A DNA stretch of 9,817 bases from Acidiferrobacterales bacterium (GCA_919902095.1 CAKKQL010000107.1:1-9817), one strand, 5' to 3'; positions 1 to 7,989 are shown, numbered from the stretch's first letter. Made by a program: numbers and translations. Notes: generated by a model not told the origin, from the letters alone.

Positions 1-2215
1 TGGAAATGCCCATCTTCGAGATCACCTTCACCACGCCCTTGTTCAGCGCCTTGAGATAATTCCTGACCGCGCCGGCGGCGTCCACGCCCGCCAGCAACTG
101 CTCGCGAATCATGTCGTCGAAAGTTTCAAAGGCGAGATACGGATTGACCGCGCCGGCGCCGTAGCCAAGCAGCAGCGCCATGTGGTGCACCTCGCGCGGC
201 TCGCCGGACTCGACGATGAGCCCGACCTTGACGCGCGTGCCGGCGCGCACCAGGTGATGGTGCACGCCGGCGGTCGCGAGCAGCGCCGGGACCGGCATCT
301 GGCGCACGTCCGTGCCGCGATCGGAAAGAATGATAAAGCTTGCACCGTCACGAATGGCGGCGCTCGCCTTTTCGCATAGCTCGTCCATGGCGCGCGTGAG
401 GCCCCGCCCCCCGGAACCGGCCGGGAACAACATCGGCAGCGTCACGGCCCTGAAACCGGGCTTGTCGAGCGTGCGAATTTTGGCCAGTTCCGCGTTGTCG
501 AGGATTGCCGCCTTGAGTTTGAGCAGCCGGCAGCTTTCGGGGCCGGGCGCGAGCAGGTTGCGCTCGGGACCGAGCGGCGTCTCGATCTGCGTCACCAGCT
601 CTTCGCGAATGGCGTCGAGCGGCGGATTGGTCACCTGCGCGAACAGCTGCTTGAAATAGTCGTACAGCAGCCGCGGACGCTCCGACAGCACCGCGAGCGC
701 GGCGTCATTGCCCATGGAGCCCAGGGGCTCCTCGCCCTTCGCCGCCATCGGCGCCATCAGCAGGCGCAAATCTTCGTGGGTGTAACCGAACACCTGCTGG
801 CGCGCGAGCACCGTGGCATGGTCCGGCTCGGGAACCGCCGCCGGCGCCGGCAATGAAGCCAGCGGCACCAGGCCCTCGTCCAGCCACTTCTTATAAGGCT
901 GCGCCGCGGTATAGCGCTTCTTGAGCTCGGCATCGTCGATGATGCGGCCCTCGCGCGTATCCACGAGGAAGATGCGGCCCGGGTGCAGGCGTTCCTTGAT
1001 GAGCACGTTCTCCGGCGGGATGTCGAGCACGCCGACCTCGGAGGCCATGACCACCAGGCCGTCCTTGGTGACGTAGTAGCGCGACGGGCGCAGGCCGTTG
1101 CGGTCGAGCACGGCGCCGATGACGGCGCCGTCGGTAAAGGCGATCGAGGCCGGGCCGTCCCACGGCTCCATCAGGCAGCCGTGGAACTCGTAGAACGCCT
1201 TGCGTTCGGCGTCCATCATTTCGTGCCCGCTCCAGGCCTCGGGAATCATCATGAGCACGGCGTGCGGCAGTTCGCGCCCGGCCATGTGCAGGAACTCGAG
1301 CACATTGTCGAACGTGGCCGAGTCGGAGCCATTCTCGACCACAATCGGGAGAATCTTCTTCAGGTCGTCGCCGAACAGCGGCGAGGCGCACAACGCCTCG
1401 CGCGCGCGCATCCAGTTGATGTTGCCGCGCAGGGTGTTGATTTCGCCGTTGTGGGCGATGAAACGGAACGGGTGCGCCAGCGGCCACGACGGGAAGGTGT
1501 TGGTCGAAAAACGCGAGTGCACCAGCGCGAGTGCCGAGTCGAGCGCCGCGTCGCGCAGGTCGGGGAACAGCTTCTCGACCTGGTCGGGCGTGAGCATTCC
1601 CTTGTACACGAAGGTGCGCGCCGACAGGCTCGGGATATAAAAGAGGTTGCGCTCGGCGATGGCCGAGCTCGCAATCGCGTGCTCGATGCGCTTGCGGATG
1701 ACGTAGAGCTTGAGCTCAAACAGCGCCGCGTCCTTCACGCTACCGCCACGGCCGATGAAGATCTGTCGGAATACCGGCTCGCAGGCGCGCGCCGTCGGGC
1801 CGAGCGAGGAATCGTCCACCGGCACGTCGCGCCAGCCGAGCACGACCTGGCTCTCCTCGCGCACAATGCCTTCGAAAAGTTTTTCGCACTCGGCACGCTG
1901 GCCGGCGTCGCGCGGCAGGAACACGAGGCCAGTGCCGTACTCGCCGGCCACCGGGAGCTTCACACCGAGTTTTTCACACTCGTGCGTCAAAAATGCATGC
2001 GGAATCTGGATCAGGATGCCGGCGCCGTCGCCGGTGTTTTCCTCGCAGCCGCAGGCGCCGCGGTGTTGCAGGTTTTTGAGGATGGTCAGGCCCTGCTCGA
2101 CGATCGCGTGCGAGCGGCGGCCCTTCATGTCCACGACGAAGCCGACACCGCAGGCGTCGTGTTCGCTGGCGGGATCGTACAGACCCCCCGGCCGGGTTGC
2201 GTCAGACTGTGTCAC
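1..2215 (-). CDS. gltB: Glutamate synthase (NADPH) large subunit, 5' part (runs off the window)
   Basis: Large (alpha) subunit of glutamate synthase, which moves the amide nitrogen of glutamine to 2-oxoglutarate to give two glutamates in the cytoplasm. Only the first 738 codons are inside the window; the family is about 1500 residues, so the FMN/2-oxoglutarate domain, the Fe-S cysteines and the C-terminal beta-helix are missing. The GTG start at 2215 gives a 21-residue propeptide followed by Cys22 in EHDACGVGF, the expected N-terminal nucleophile of a class II (Ntn) glutamine amidotransferase after cleavage. Other amidotransferase motifs follow: QHRGA (about 50-54), TGDGAGIL, SRFSTNT, WPLAHPFRFIAHNGEINT and MEPWDGPA. 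LLYDYFKQLFAQVTNPPLD marks entry to the central domain, and the visible part ends in KVISKMGIS. The frame upstream of the GTG stays open but shows no better start, and GGTGA lies 4 bases before the GTG. The identification is firm; the exact start is less so. The gltD small subunit would be expected beyond the window. Confidence 0.96.
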   Translation of the reverse strand, partial: MTQSDATRPGGLYDPASEHDACGVGFVVDMKGRRSHAIVEQGLTILKNLQHRGACGCEENTGDGAGILIQIPHAFLTHECEKLGVKLPVAGEYGTGLVFLPRDAGQRAECEKLFEGIVREESQVVLGWRDVPVDDSSLGPTARACEPVFRQIFIGRGGSVKDAALFELKLYVIRKRIEHAIASSAIAERNLFYIPSLSARTFVYKGMLTPDQVEKLFPDLRDAALDSALALVHSRFSTNTFPSWPLAHPFRFIAHNGEINTLRGNINWMRAREALCASPLFGDDLKKILPIVVENGSDSATFDNVLEFLHMAGRELPHAVLMMIPEAWSGHEMMDAERKAFYEFHGCLMEPWDGPASIAFTDGAVIGAVLDRNGLRPSRYYVTKDGLVVMASEVGVLDIPPENVLIKERLHPGRIFLVDTREGRIIDDAELKKRYTAAQPYKKWLDEGLVPLASLPAPAAVPEPDHATVLARQQVFGYTHEDLRLLMAPMAAKGEEPLGSMGNDAALAVLSERPRLLYDYFKQLFAQVTNPPLDAIREELVTQIETPLGPERNLLAPGPESCRLLKLKAAILDNAELAKIRTLDKPGFRAVTLPMLFPAGSGGRGLTRAMDELCEKASAAIRDGASFIILSDRGTDVRQMPVPALLATAGVHHHLVRAGTRVKVGLIVESGEPREVHHMALLLGYGAGAVNPYLAFETFDDMIREQLLAGVDAAGAVRNYLKALNKGVVKVISKMGIS

Positions 2216-2219
2216 TCGT

Positions 2220-2224
2220 TCACC
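2220..2224 (-). promoter_or_regulatory. Ribosome binding site supporting the GTG start of gltB
   Basis: GGTGA on the minus strand matches the 3' part of the Shine-Dalgarno complement and ends 4 bases before the GTG at 2215. It is the only reasonable ribosome binding sequence near the conserved EHDACGVGF segment and is the main reason for choosing this start. It is short, so the call is moderate. Confidence 0.5.
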
Positions 2225-2229
2225 GCTTG

Positions 2230-2245
2230 CGCCGGCTGGCCGGCG
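2230..2245 (-). promoter_or_regulatory. GC hairpin in the gltB leader, next to the ribosome binding site
   Basis: CGCCGG-CCAG-CCGGCG forms a perfect 6-bp GC stem with a 4-base loop. It ends 5 bases before the GGTGA ribosome binding site of gltB. It has no following U-run, so it is not an intrinsic terminator. Its position suggests an influence on ribosome loading, but in GC-rich DNA such a stem can arise by chance. Any function is inference. Confidence 0.35.
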
Positions 2246-2295
2246 GCTCCTGGAAGGGCTGAAACACGCTGAAGATCGCGCGCAAAGGGCCGAAA

Positions 2296-2324
2296 AGTAT
2301 ACCGATGGCTTGCCGGCGGTTCAA
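2296..2324 (-). promoter_or_regulatory. Predicted sigma70-type promoter of gltB
   Basis: On the minus strand, TTGAAC (2324-2319) and TATACT (2301-2296) are separated by exactly 17 bases. They match the sigma70 consensus at 4 of 6 and 5 of 6 positions. The site lies in the dgt-gltB gap, in a locally AT-richer patch of an otherwise GC-rich sequence. Transcription would start near 2289, leaving a leader of about 74 bases before the GTG. This suggests gltB can be transcribed separately from the genes upstream. No clear operator for a nitrogen regulator is visible to me. Confidence 0.6.
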
Positions 2325-2387
2325 TGGAAAAACCGGGAAAAACCGCACAATACCGGCATTTTTGGCCGGAAATCGCGGGCGGACGGG

Positions 2388-3524
2388 TCAGGGGCCGAGG
2401 CCGGAACCGGTCAGGCGCGCGTGCTCGCGCAGGGCATAACGGTCGGTCATGCCGGCGACATAGTCCGCGACGACACGCGCCTTTTCCTCGTCGCCTACCG
2501 CCGCCCGCAGCTTGCCCTGGTACTGCGGCGGCAACCGGCGGGTATCTTCCATGAATACCTGGAACAGTTCCTTGAGGAACCGCACCGAGCCGTCGGTCAC
2601 GCGCTTCACGCTCTCGTGCTGATAGAGGTTCTGGCGCAGGAAGCGCTTGAGTTCGAGCGTCTGCTCGCGCACCGGGTCGGTGTAGGCCACCAGCGGCGCC
2701 GGCTGGTGTCTGACGTCCTCGATGGAGTGCACCCTGGCATCGGCGATGCGCCGCGCGGTTTCCTCGATCAGGTCGGTCACCACCTGACCGATCATGCGCC
2801 GCACGGTCTCGTAAATGACGCGGCGCGCGGGCAGGTCCGGGTAGTGCCTGATTACCGCGTCGTATTGCCCGGCGAACAGGCGCACCTCCCGCAACTGCGC
2901 GACGGTGACGAGGCCGGCGCGCAGGCCGTCGTCCACGTCGTGGTTGTTGTAGGCGATCTCGTCGGCGACGTTGGCGAGCTGGGCCTCGAGGCCGGGCTGT
3001 TGCTTTTCGAGGAAGCGCCGCCCGAGTTCGCCGAGTTCGGCGGCCTTCTTGAGCGCGCAGTGTTTGAGCACGCCCTCGCGCGTTTCAAAAATGAGGTTGA
3101 GACCGGGGAACTCGGCATAGCGCTCTTCAAGCATGTCCACCACGCGCAGTGACTGCAGGTTGTGCTCGAAGCCGCCAAAATCCTTCATGCATTCGTTCAG
3201 CGCATCCTGGCCGGCGTGGCCGAAGGGCGTGTGGCCGAGGTCGTGCGCGAGCGCGATGGCCTCGGTCAGGTCCTCGTTCAGTTTCAGCGCCCGGGCGATG
3301 GTGCGACCGATCTGGGCGACCTCGATGGAATGCGTCAGGCGCGTGCGGTAGAGGTCGCCCTCGTGATTCACGAACACCTGGGTCTTGTACTCCAGGCGCC
3401 GGAACGCCGCGCTATGGATGATGCGGTCGCGGTCGCGCTGGTATTCGGAACGGTGCGTCGGGCGCGGCTCGGGATACTGCCGGCCGCGCGAGGTTTCGTC
3501 GGTGGCAGCGTAGAGGGCGAGCAT
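2388..3524 (-). CDS. dgt: Deoxyguanosinetriphosphate triphosphohydrolase-like protein (HD domain)
   Basis: Cytoplasmic dNTP triphosphohydrolase-like protein of the HD superfamily. Characterised relatives cleave dNTPs to the deoxynucleoside and triphosphate and help balance dNTP pools. Numbering from the ATG at 3524 (378 residues), the HD metal ligands are in place: His65 in [10 protein letters not shown], His94-Asp95 in [15 protein letters not shown], and Asp188 in [11 protein letters not shown]. The N-terminal motifs [22 protein letters not shown] and VFVNHEGD are typical of the shorter 'dGTPase-like' type, not of the approximately 500-residue E. coli Dgt, so the substrate may not be dGTP specifically. 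A TTG codon lies directly before the ATG (3527) and is an alternative start. The ribosome binding site is weak for both. The gene follows aroB after a 97-base gap filled by an inverted repeat. The family assignment is firm; the exact substrate is not. Confidence 0.93.
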   Translation of the reverse strand: MLALYAATDETSRGRQYPEPRPTHRSEYQRDRDRIIHSAAFRRLEYKTQVFVNHEGDLYRTRLTHSIEVAQIGRTIARALKLNEDLTEAIALAHDLGHTPFGHAGQDALNECMKDFGGFEHNLQSLRVVDMLEERYAEFPGLNLIFETREGVLKHCALKKAAELGELGRRFLEKQQPGLEAQLANVADEIAYNNHDVDDGLRAGLVTVAQLREVRLFAGQYDAVIRHYPDLPARRVIYETVRRMIGQVVTDLIEETARRIADARVHSIEDVRHQPAPLVAYTDPVREQTLELKRFLRQNLYQHESVKRVTDGSVRFLKELFQVFMEDTRRLPPQYQGKLRAAVGDEEKARVVADYVAGMTDRYALREHARLTGSGLGP

Positions 3525-3533
3525 CAAAAAGTC

Positions 3534-3616
3534 TTCACAGGATTTACAGGATTAAGTCGTAAAGCTTACTTGGTTTTAATCTTGTTAATCCTGAAAAATC
3601 CTGTGAATCCTGTGAA
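3534..3616. repeat. Intergenic inverted repeat of AATCCTGTG-type units
   Basis: The aroB-dgt gap is almost filled by an imperfect palindrome. The left arm is 3534-3555 and the right arm 3585-3607. The reverse complement of the left arm equals the right arm apart from one substitution and one inserted base, around a 29-base AT-rich centre. A further partial unit, TCCTGTGAA, follows at 3608-3616, so the right side also reads as short direct repeats of AATCCTG(TG). Base composition is clearly more AT-rich than the flanking genes. As RNA it could fold into a stem of about 22 bp. On the minus strand it is followed by GACTTTTTG just before the dgt start. It resembles dispersed intergenic repeats that I recall from unrelated bacterial genomes, but I cannot confirm other copies from one window. 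Confidence 0.75.
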
Positions 3617-3624
3617 TTGCTTTT

Positions 3625-4710
3625 TTACGCTGCGGCGCGGGCGGCGTTGAGCGTCTCGTCGAGTGCCGCCGCGGGCACATCGGCCGTGATCACCGCCTCG
3701 CCGAGCTGCTTCAGCAGCACCAGCCGCAGCTTGCCCGCCAGCACCTTCTTGTCCACGCTCATGAGCTCGCGAAACCGCGCCGCGGACAGCGTCGGCGGCG
3801 CCTGCACCGGCAGGCGGGCGCGTTCGATCAGCGCACGGATGCGCGTGACCTCCGCCTCTTTCAGCCAGCCGAGGCGGCGCGACAGATCGGCTGCCATCAC
3901 CATGCCGACGGCCACGGCCTCGCCATGCAGCCAGGCGCCGTAACCCATGCCGGTTTCAATGGCATGGCCGAAGGTATGGCCGAGATTGAGTAGCGCGCGC
4001 GCGCCGGCCTCCTTTTCGTCCGCCACCACCACCTCGGCCTTGTTGCGGCACGAGCGGTAAATCGCCTCGGCCAGCGCCGCCGGGTCGCGCACCAGCAACC
4101 GGTCCATGTGCGCTTCCAACCATTCGAAAAATCCCGGGTCGCGGATGAGACCGTATTTTATGACCTCCGCCAGCCCCGCCGAAAGCTCGCGGTCAGGAAG
4201 CGTGCCGAGCGTGTCGGTATCGATCACGACCGCACGCGGCTGGTAGAACGCGCCGATCATGTTCTTGCCGAGCGCGTGGTTGACGCCGGTCTTGCCGCCG
4301 ACCGACGAGTCCACCTGCGCCAGCAGCGTCGTCGGCACCTGGATGAACGGCACGCCGCGCTGGTACACCGCGGCGGCGAAGCCGGCCATGTCGCCGACCA
4401 CACCGCCGCCGAGGGCGATGATCGTGGTCTGGCGATCACAACGGTTTTGCAGCAGCGCATCGAAGATGCGGTTCAGCACCTCAAGGGTCTTGTGCTGTTC
4501 ACCGTCGGGCAAGATTACGTCAAGCGGCTGATAGCGTGTCAGCGCCGCGCGCACCCTGGCGAGATACAGCGGCGCCACGGTGGTGTTGCTGACGATCGCC
4601 ACGCGCGCGCCATGAATATAGGACGTCAGCAGTTCGGCACGCGCAAGCAGGCCGGTGCCGATATAGATCGGATAGCTGCGGTCGCCCAGGTCCAGTTCAA
4701 GCGTCTTCAT
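3625..4710 (-). CDS. aroB: 3-dehydroquinate synthase
   Basis: Cytoplasmic enzyme of the second shikimate-pathway step: NAD+- and metal-dependent cyclisation of DAHP to 3-dehydroquinate with loss of phosphate. The 361-residue product has the usual full length. Visible family motifs are LPDGEQHKT (68-75), the NAD-binding [13 protein letters not shown] (99-111), [21 protein letters not shown] (122-142, with the active-site lysine region) and [12 protein letters not shown]. The metal ligands fit the family spacing: Glu182 ([10 protein letters not shown]), His245 ([12 protein letters not shown]) and His262 ([10 protein letters not shown]). The ATG at 4710 lies 14 bases inside the end of aroK and no strong ribosome binding site precedes it, so translational coupling to aroK is likely. 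An inverted repeat follows the TAA stop. Confidence 0.98.
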   Translation of the reverse strand: MKTLELDLGDRSYPIYIGTGLLARAELLTSYIHGARVAIVSNTTVAPLYLARVRAALTRYQPLDVILPDGEQHKTLEVLNRIFDALLQNRCDRQTTIIALGGGVVGDMAGFAAAVYQRGVPFIQVPTTLLAQVDSSVGGKTGVNHALGKNMIGAFYQPRAVVIDTDTLGTLPDRELSAGLAEVIKYGLIRDPGFFEWLEAHMDRLLVRDPAALAEAIYRSCRNKAEVVVADEKEAGARALLNLGHTFGHAIETGMGYGAWLHGEAVAVGMVMAADLSRRLGWLKEAEVTRIRALIERARLPVQAPPTLSAARFRELMSVDKKVLAGKLRLVLLKQLGEAVITADVPAAALDETLNAARAAA

Positions 4711-5362
4711 TCAATGTGCCGTCCGGCAATATGTCCTTCAGCTGCTTCACGATCTCGCGCGCCACGGTCATGGGCGCATGGCTTGAGGTCTCGACCACGA
4801 CATCGGCGGCCTCGCGATAAAGCGGCTCGCGCGCCTTGAGAATCTCCTCCAGGGTGCGGCGCGGGTCGGCCGTCTGCAACAGCGGGCGGTGACGGTCGTG
4901 ACGCATGCGCTTGACGAGCATGTCGAGCGGCGCATGCAGGTACACCACCAGGCCGCGCGCGCGCAGCCGTGCGCGATTGTCCGCCGACAGCACCGCGCCG
5001 CCGCCGGTGGCCAGCACCAGGTTGCGCCGCTGTGTGAGATCGTCGATGACCGACGCCTCGCGGCGGCGAAAACCGGCCTCGCCCTCGACCTCGAAGATGA
5101 GCGAAACACTGGCACCGGTGCGCGCCTCGATCTCGTGGTCCGAATCCAGGAATTCCTTTTGCAACAGCTCGGCGAGGCAGCGGCCGATGGTCGATTTGCC
5201 CGCCCCCATCGGCCCGACCAGGAAGACATTGGAGGTCTTCGACTCCGGTGACGGCGGCGGCAAGGTCGCGTCGGAAACGGCGGCCGACGACGGTGCCTGC
5301 GCCGGACCTGCCGCCGCGGCGCCGCGGCCGGTGCCGTGCAACGCATCGCCCGGAGGATTCAT
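4697..5362 (-). CDS. aroK: Shikimate kinase with N-terminal extension
   Basis: Cytoplasmic ATP-dependent phosphorylation of shikimate to shikimate 3-phosphate. From about residue 44 the protein matches the family: [16 protein letters not shown] with the Walker A loop (50-58), the shikimate-binding DSD (73-75), the GFRRRE arginines (97-102), ATGGGAV (118-124) and the lid arginine in RHRPLL (157-162). The first 43 residues, rich in Ala, Pro, Gly and Ser, have no counterpart in the roughly 173-residue E. coli enzyme. The ATG at 5362 is the only ATG that covers the core, and an in-frame TGA lies shortly upstream. It lacks a clear ribosome binding site. Internal TTG codons at residues 8 and 34 are alternative starts, also without good ribosome binding sites. 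The gene lies 76 bases after pilQ, with a hairpin between, and overlaps aroB. The enzyme call is firm; the start is uncertain. Confidence 0.95.
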   Translation of the reverse strand: MNPPGDALHGTGRGAAAAGPAQAPSSAAVSDATLPPPSPESKTSNVFLVGPMGAGKSTIGRCLAELLQKEFLDSDHEIEARTGASVSLIFEVEGEAGFRRREASVIDDLTQRRNLVLATGGGAVLSADNRARLRARGLVVYLHAPLDMLVKRMRHDRHRPLLQTADPRRTLEEILKAREPLYREAADVVVETSSHAPMTVAREIVKQLKDILPDGTLNEDA

Positions 5363-5385
5363 GCCCCGGATATGCCAGTATCACC

Positions 5386-5422
5386 GGAATAAATCAAGCC
5401 GCCGGCGTGGGCCGGCAGCTTG
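5386..5422 (-). terminator. Intrinsic terminator or attenuator-like hairpin between pilQ and aroK
   Basis: Read on the minus strand, 5422-5411 and 5406-5395 form a 12-bp stem with one U-G wobble and a CCAC loop. Its core is GCCGGC paired with GCCGGC. It is followed directly by AUUUAUUCC, an A/U-rich but not pure U tail. It starts 16 bases after the pilQ stop and ends just before aroK. This is the best terminator-like structure in the window. Since aroK begins about 24 bases after the tail and I see no good promoter in between, partial readthrough (attenuation) is as likely as full termination. Confidence 0.6.
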
Positions 5423-5438
5423 GCGGGGAATCCGCCGT

Positions 5439-7985
5439 TCAGCGCAGGCCCGCCTGCGGCGCCAGGATGCGCGGTGTAAGGAAGATCAGCAGCTCAGTCT
5501 TGTTGTCCTTGAATTCCTTGCTCTTGAACAGCCAGCCGAGCAACGGGATATCACCGAAGAACGGCACCTGCGTGACGGTGTCGTTGCGATCCTGCTCATA
5601 GATGCCGCCAATCACTACGGTTTCGCCGTTGTCGAGCAGCACAGATGTATTGATTTGCTTGACGTTGAGCAGGCCGCTGGTGGCATCAGCGAAGTTGTCC
5701 TTGGTAACGTTGACATCCAGGTTCACACGATCGTCCGGTGTGATCTGGGGCGTGACCTCAAGCTTGAGCGTGGCCTTCTTGGTCACCACCGTACCCACGC
5801 CGAGCACCGAGGTGGTGAACACGCGCTCCTGACCCTGCTCGATGGTGGCCTTTTTCTGGTTGGCCGTGATGATGCGCGGGCTCGATACGATCTTGCCCTT
5901 GCCCTCCTGCTCGAGCGCGGACAGTTCGAGGTCCAGAACCTTGGAGCCCCGGGTCAAAAGGATGGAAATCACACCGGCGCCACTGGTACCGATACCGGGT
6001 GAGGGCAAATTCACGTTCAGCCCGCCGGGGGTCACTTCAAAGGTGCTGCCATTAAACACGTTCACCCCCTGCTCCAGCTGGCCGGTCGTGATCGTGCGGG
6101 TGTTTCCGACGCCTGAGCCCTGATCGGTTTTATGGCCCAGGCGCGCACCCAGCGAGCGGCTGAAATTGTCGGTGGCTTCGACCAGGCGCGACTCGATCAT
6201 CACCTGGCGGATCGGCTGATCGAGCTGGGCAATCAGCTTGCGTACTTCGCGGATCTTGGCCGGCGTGTCCTGGACAAGGATCGAGTTGGTACGCGCATCC
6301 ACCGTCACCTGGCCGCGCGGCGACAGCAGCGTGTTGCTCGCCGTGGCCGGTTGGGCCGCGGTGGTGGAGCCGGTGGCCGTGGCGCCGAATACCGGATGTT
6401 CCTGACTGGTCGTGCCGGGCACCGCCTTGATCGACTTGAGCAACGTCGCGATCTCCTCGGCCTTGGCGTAATTGATCTGAATGAGTTCCGAGACCAGCGG
6501 CTCGAGTTCGACCGCGGCCTTGGCGGCCTCAAATTGCGCCTTCTCCTTGGCCGCCACTTCCGGGGCCGGCGCGATCGTGACGATGGTGCCCTTGCGACGC
6601 ACCGCCAGGTTCTTATTATCGACGATCAGGTCGAGCGCCTGGTCCCAGGGCACGTCCTTGAGCCGCAAGGTCAGGCTGCCGCGCACCGTGTCGCTGATGA
6701 CGAAGTTGAGACCGGTGAAATCCGCGAGCACCTGCAGCGCCGCGCGTACGTCGATGTTCTGGAAATTAAGCGAGAGTTTTTCACCCGTATAGCCAAACTC
6801 GTCGGCTTTCTTCCCGTCTGCCTTCTCGACGACCGGCTTGACACTGACGGTGAAGACATTGCCGGCCTGATAGGCCGCGTGCTCGTACTTGCCCTTGGGC
6901 ACGATGACCATGCGCGTGCTGGTGCCTTGGGCAAAGGTATCGACGGTCTGCACCGGCGTTGCGAAGTCTACGACGTCAAGCCGGCGCTGGAGTTCGGGCG
7001 GTATCGAGGTGTTCTGGAAATCGAGCAGGATCTCGCCGGCCTGCTCGCGGACATCGATGCCGACCGTCGGGTCCGAAAGCGTCACGATGATCTTGCCGTC
7101 GCCCAGTGGCCCGCGACGGAAATCGATGTCCTTGAGACTGAAGCGCGCGTCGCGCCGGCTGCTGGCGAAGCGCGTGGTCTTGGGCGCTTCGGTCCCGCCG
7201 ATGGTTGTCGCTGGCGGATCCAGCGTCACCACGAAAGTATTGCCATCGATGGCGGTGGAATAGGATACCGGCTTCACCAGGCTCAGCACCACGCGCGTGC
7301 GATCCTCGGCCGGGATGGCGGTGACGCTGGTGACGGCGCCTTCCTTGACCGCCAGCGTCTTGCTGGTGGCGGCGAGCCGTGTGCCGGGGAAATCGAGCGA
7401 GATGCGCGCCGGGTTGGTGATCGTGAACGACTGCGGCTCGCTCGGGGCCTTCGACATCTTCAGCGTGACCTGGATGCGGTCGCCGGGCAGCCGCGCATAA
7501 ACCATATCTTCGATCACAGTGCGGTCATCCGCCGACGTCAGCGCCGTCACTGGCGCTATGCCGTTGGTGAGCTTCTCCGGCTGCGCCTGGACTACCGACG
7601 GCCTGGGTGCCCCGGCGGCGGTGACGACGACGCGATACCCGCCCGGCGCCCGGCGCACTTCCATCTCGCCGGGCTCGGTCAGCAGCAGATCAACATTGAC
7701 GGCCGCGCCGGTTTCCGCGAGATAGGGATAAACCCCTTTCACCAGCCCCTGGGCGCCCGGCTCCTTGAGCACGGGTGACAATGTGCTGTCCGGGAAGCTG
7801 ACACGCAGGCGCTGACCGCGTTCGAGCGTCATGGCTTCGAACGTGGTCTCGCCGTTAACCTGAACGCGCAGGACCGTGGCGCCGCTCTCGGTTTCCCATG
7901 CGAGTCCCTGAAGCTCGCCCGCCAGCACCGTCGGGGCGAGCGTCATGCACAGCGCTGCGATCAGCAGTCGACCGGTAATCGTCAT
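5439..7985 (-). CDS. pilQ: Type IV pilus outer-membrane secretin PilQ
   Basis: Forms the multimeric outer-membrane pore through which the type IV pilus is extended and retracted. The chosen ATG (7985) gives 848 residues beginning with a Sec signal peptide, cleaved after about Ala22 (TVLA-GELQ), and has a strong GGAGGTG ribosome binding site. Domains in order: AMIN-like at about 25-125, a second at 155-257, a third at 278-385 (containing RRLDVVDFATPV), the STN/N0 domain at about 402-472 (LSLNFQNIDVRAALQVLADFTG), one N1/NolW domain at about 495-590 interrupted by an Ala/Thr/Ser-rich loop (521-556), and the secretin barrel at 594-842. The secretin signature VPFFGDIPLLGWLF (807-820) and ELLIFLTPRIL (831-841) are intact. 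At 848 residues it is longer than the roughly 714-residue P. aeruginosa PilQ, about one AMIN domain more. The AMIN domains probably bind peptidoglycan, and PilP docks on the N0 region (family knowledge). The frame stays open upstream to a GTG at 8069, giving a 28-residue longer but less likely form. Confidence 0.97.
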   Translation of the reverse strand: MTITGRLLIAALCMTLAPTVLAGELQGLAWETESGATVLRVQVNGETTFEAMTLERGQRLRVSFPDSTLSPVLKEPGAQGLVKGVYPYLAETGAAVNVDLLLTEPGEMEVRRAPGGYRVVVTAAGAPRPSVVQAQPEKLTNGIAPVTALTSADDRTVIEDMVYARLPGDRIQVTLKMSKAPSEPQSFTITNPARISLDFPGTRLAATSKTLAVKEGAVTSVTAIPAEDRTRVVLSLVKPVSYSTAIDGNTFVVTLDPPATTIGGTEAPKTTRFASSRRDARFSLKDIDFRRGPLGDGKIIVTLSDPTVGIDVREQAGEILLDFQNTSIPPELQRRLDVVDFATPVQTVDTFAQGTSTRMVIVPKGKYEHAAYQAGNVFTVSVKPVVEKADGKKADEFGYTGEKLSLNFQNIDVRAALQVLADFTGLNFVISDTVRGSLTLRLKDVPWDQALDLIVDNKNLAVRRKGTIVTIAPAPEVAAKEKAQFEAAKAAVELEPLVSELIQINYAKAEEIATLLKSIKAVPGTTSQEHPVFGATATGSTTAAQPATASNTLLSPRGQVTVDARTNSILVQDTPAKIREVRKLIAQLDQPIRQVMIESRLVEATDNFSRSLGARLGHKTDQGSGVGNTRTITTGQLEQGVNVFNGSTFEVTPGGLNVNLPSPGIGTSGAGVISILLTRGSKVLDLELSALEQEGKGKIVSSPRIITANQKKATIEQGQERVFTTSVLGVGTVVTKKATLKLEVTPQITPDDRVNLDVNVTKDNFADATSGLLNVKQINTSVLLDNGETVVIGGIYEQDRNDTVTQVPFFGDIPLLGWLFKSKEFKDNKTELLIFLTPRILAPQAGLR

Positions 7986-7989
7986 TCCA

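Noticed and set aside
2353..2369. Small hairpin CCGGC-N7-GCCGG after the dgt stop, with T-runs further downstream, as a dgt terminator
   Set aside because: The stem is only 5 bp, and the T-runs do not follow it directly but come 10 or more bases later, so it is too weak to list as a terminator.
3585..3616. Short direct repeats of AATCCTGTG as a CRISPR fragment
   Set aside because: The units are under 12 bases and directly adjacent with no spacers, and they form a palindrome with the left arm. There are no cas genes nearby.
4707..5384. A 225-codon minus-strand frame overlapping aroK in another frame
   Set aside because: Its translation is low-complexity Arg/Gly/Ala sequence, whereas the other frame gives an intact shikimate kinase with all catalytic motifs.
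6132..7778. A plus-strand open frame of 548 codons opposite pilQ, and similar long plus-strand frames opposite gltB and dgt
   Set aside because: They are antisense shadows in GC-rich DNA. The translations are Arg/Ala/Gly-rich without recognisable domains, while the minus-strand reading gives full, motif-complete proteins.
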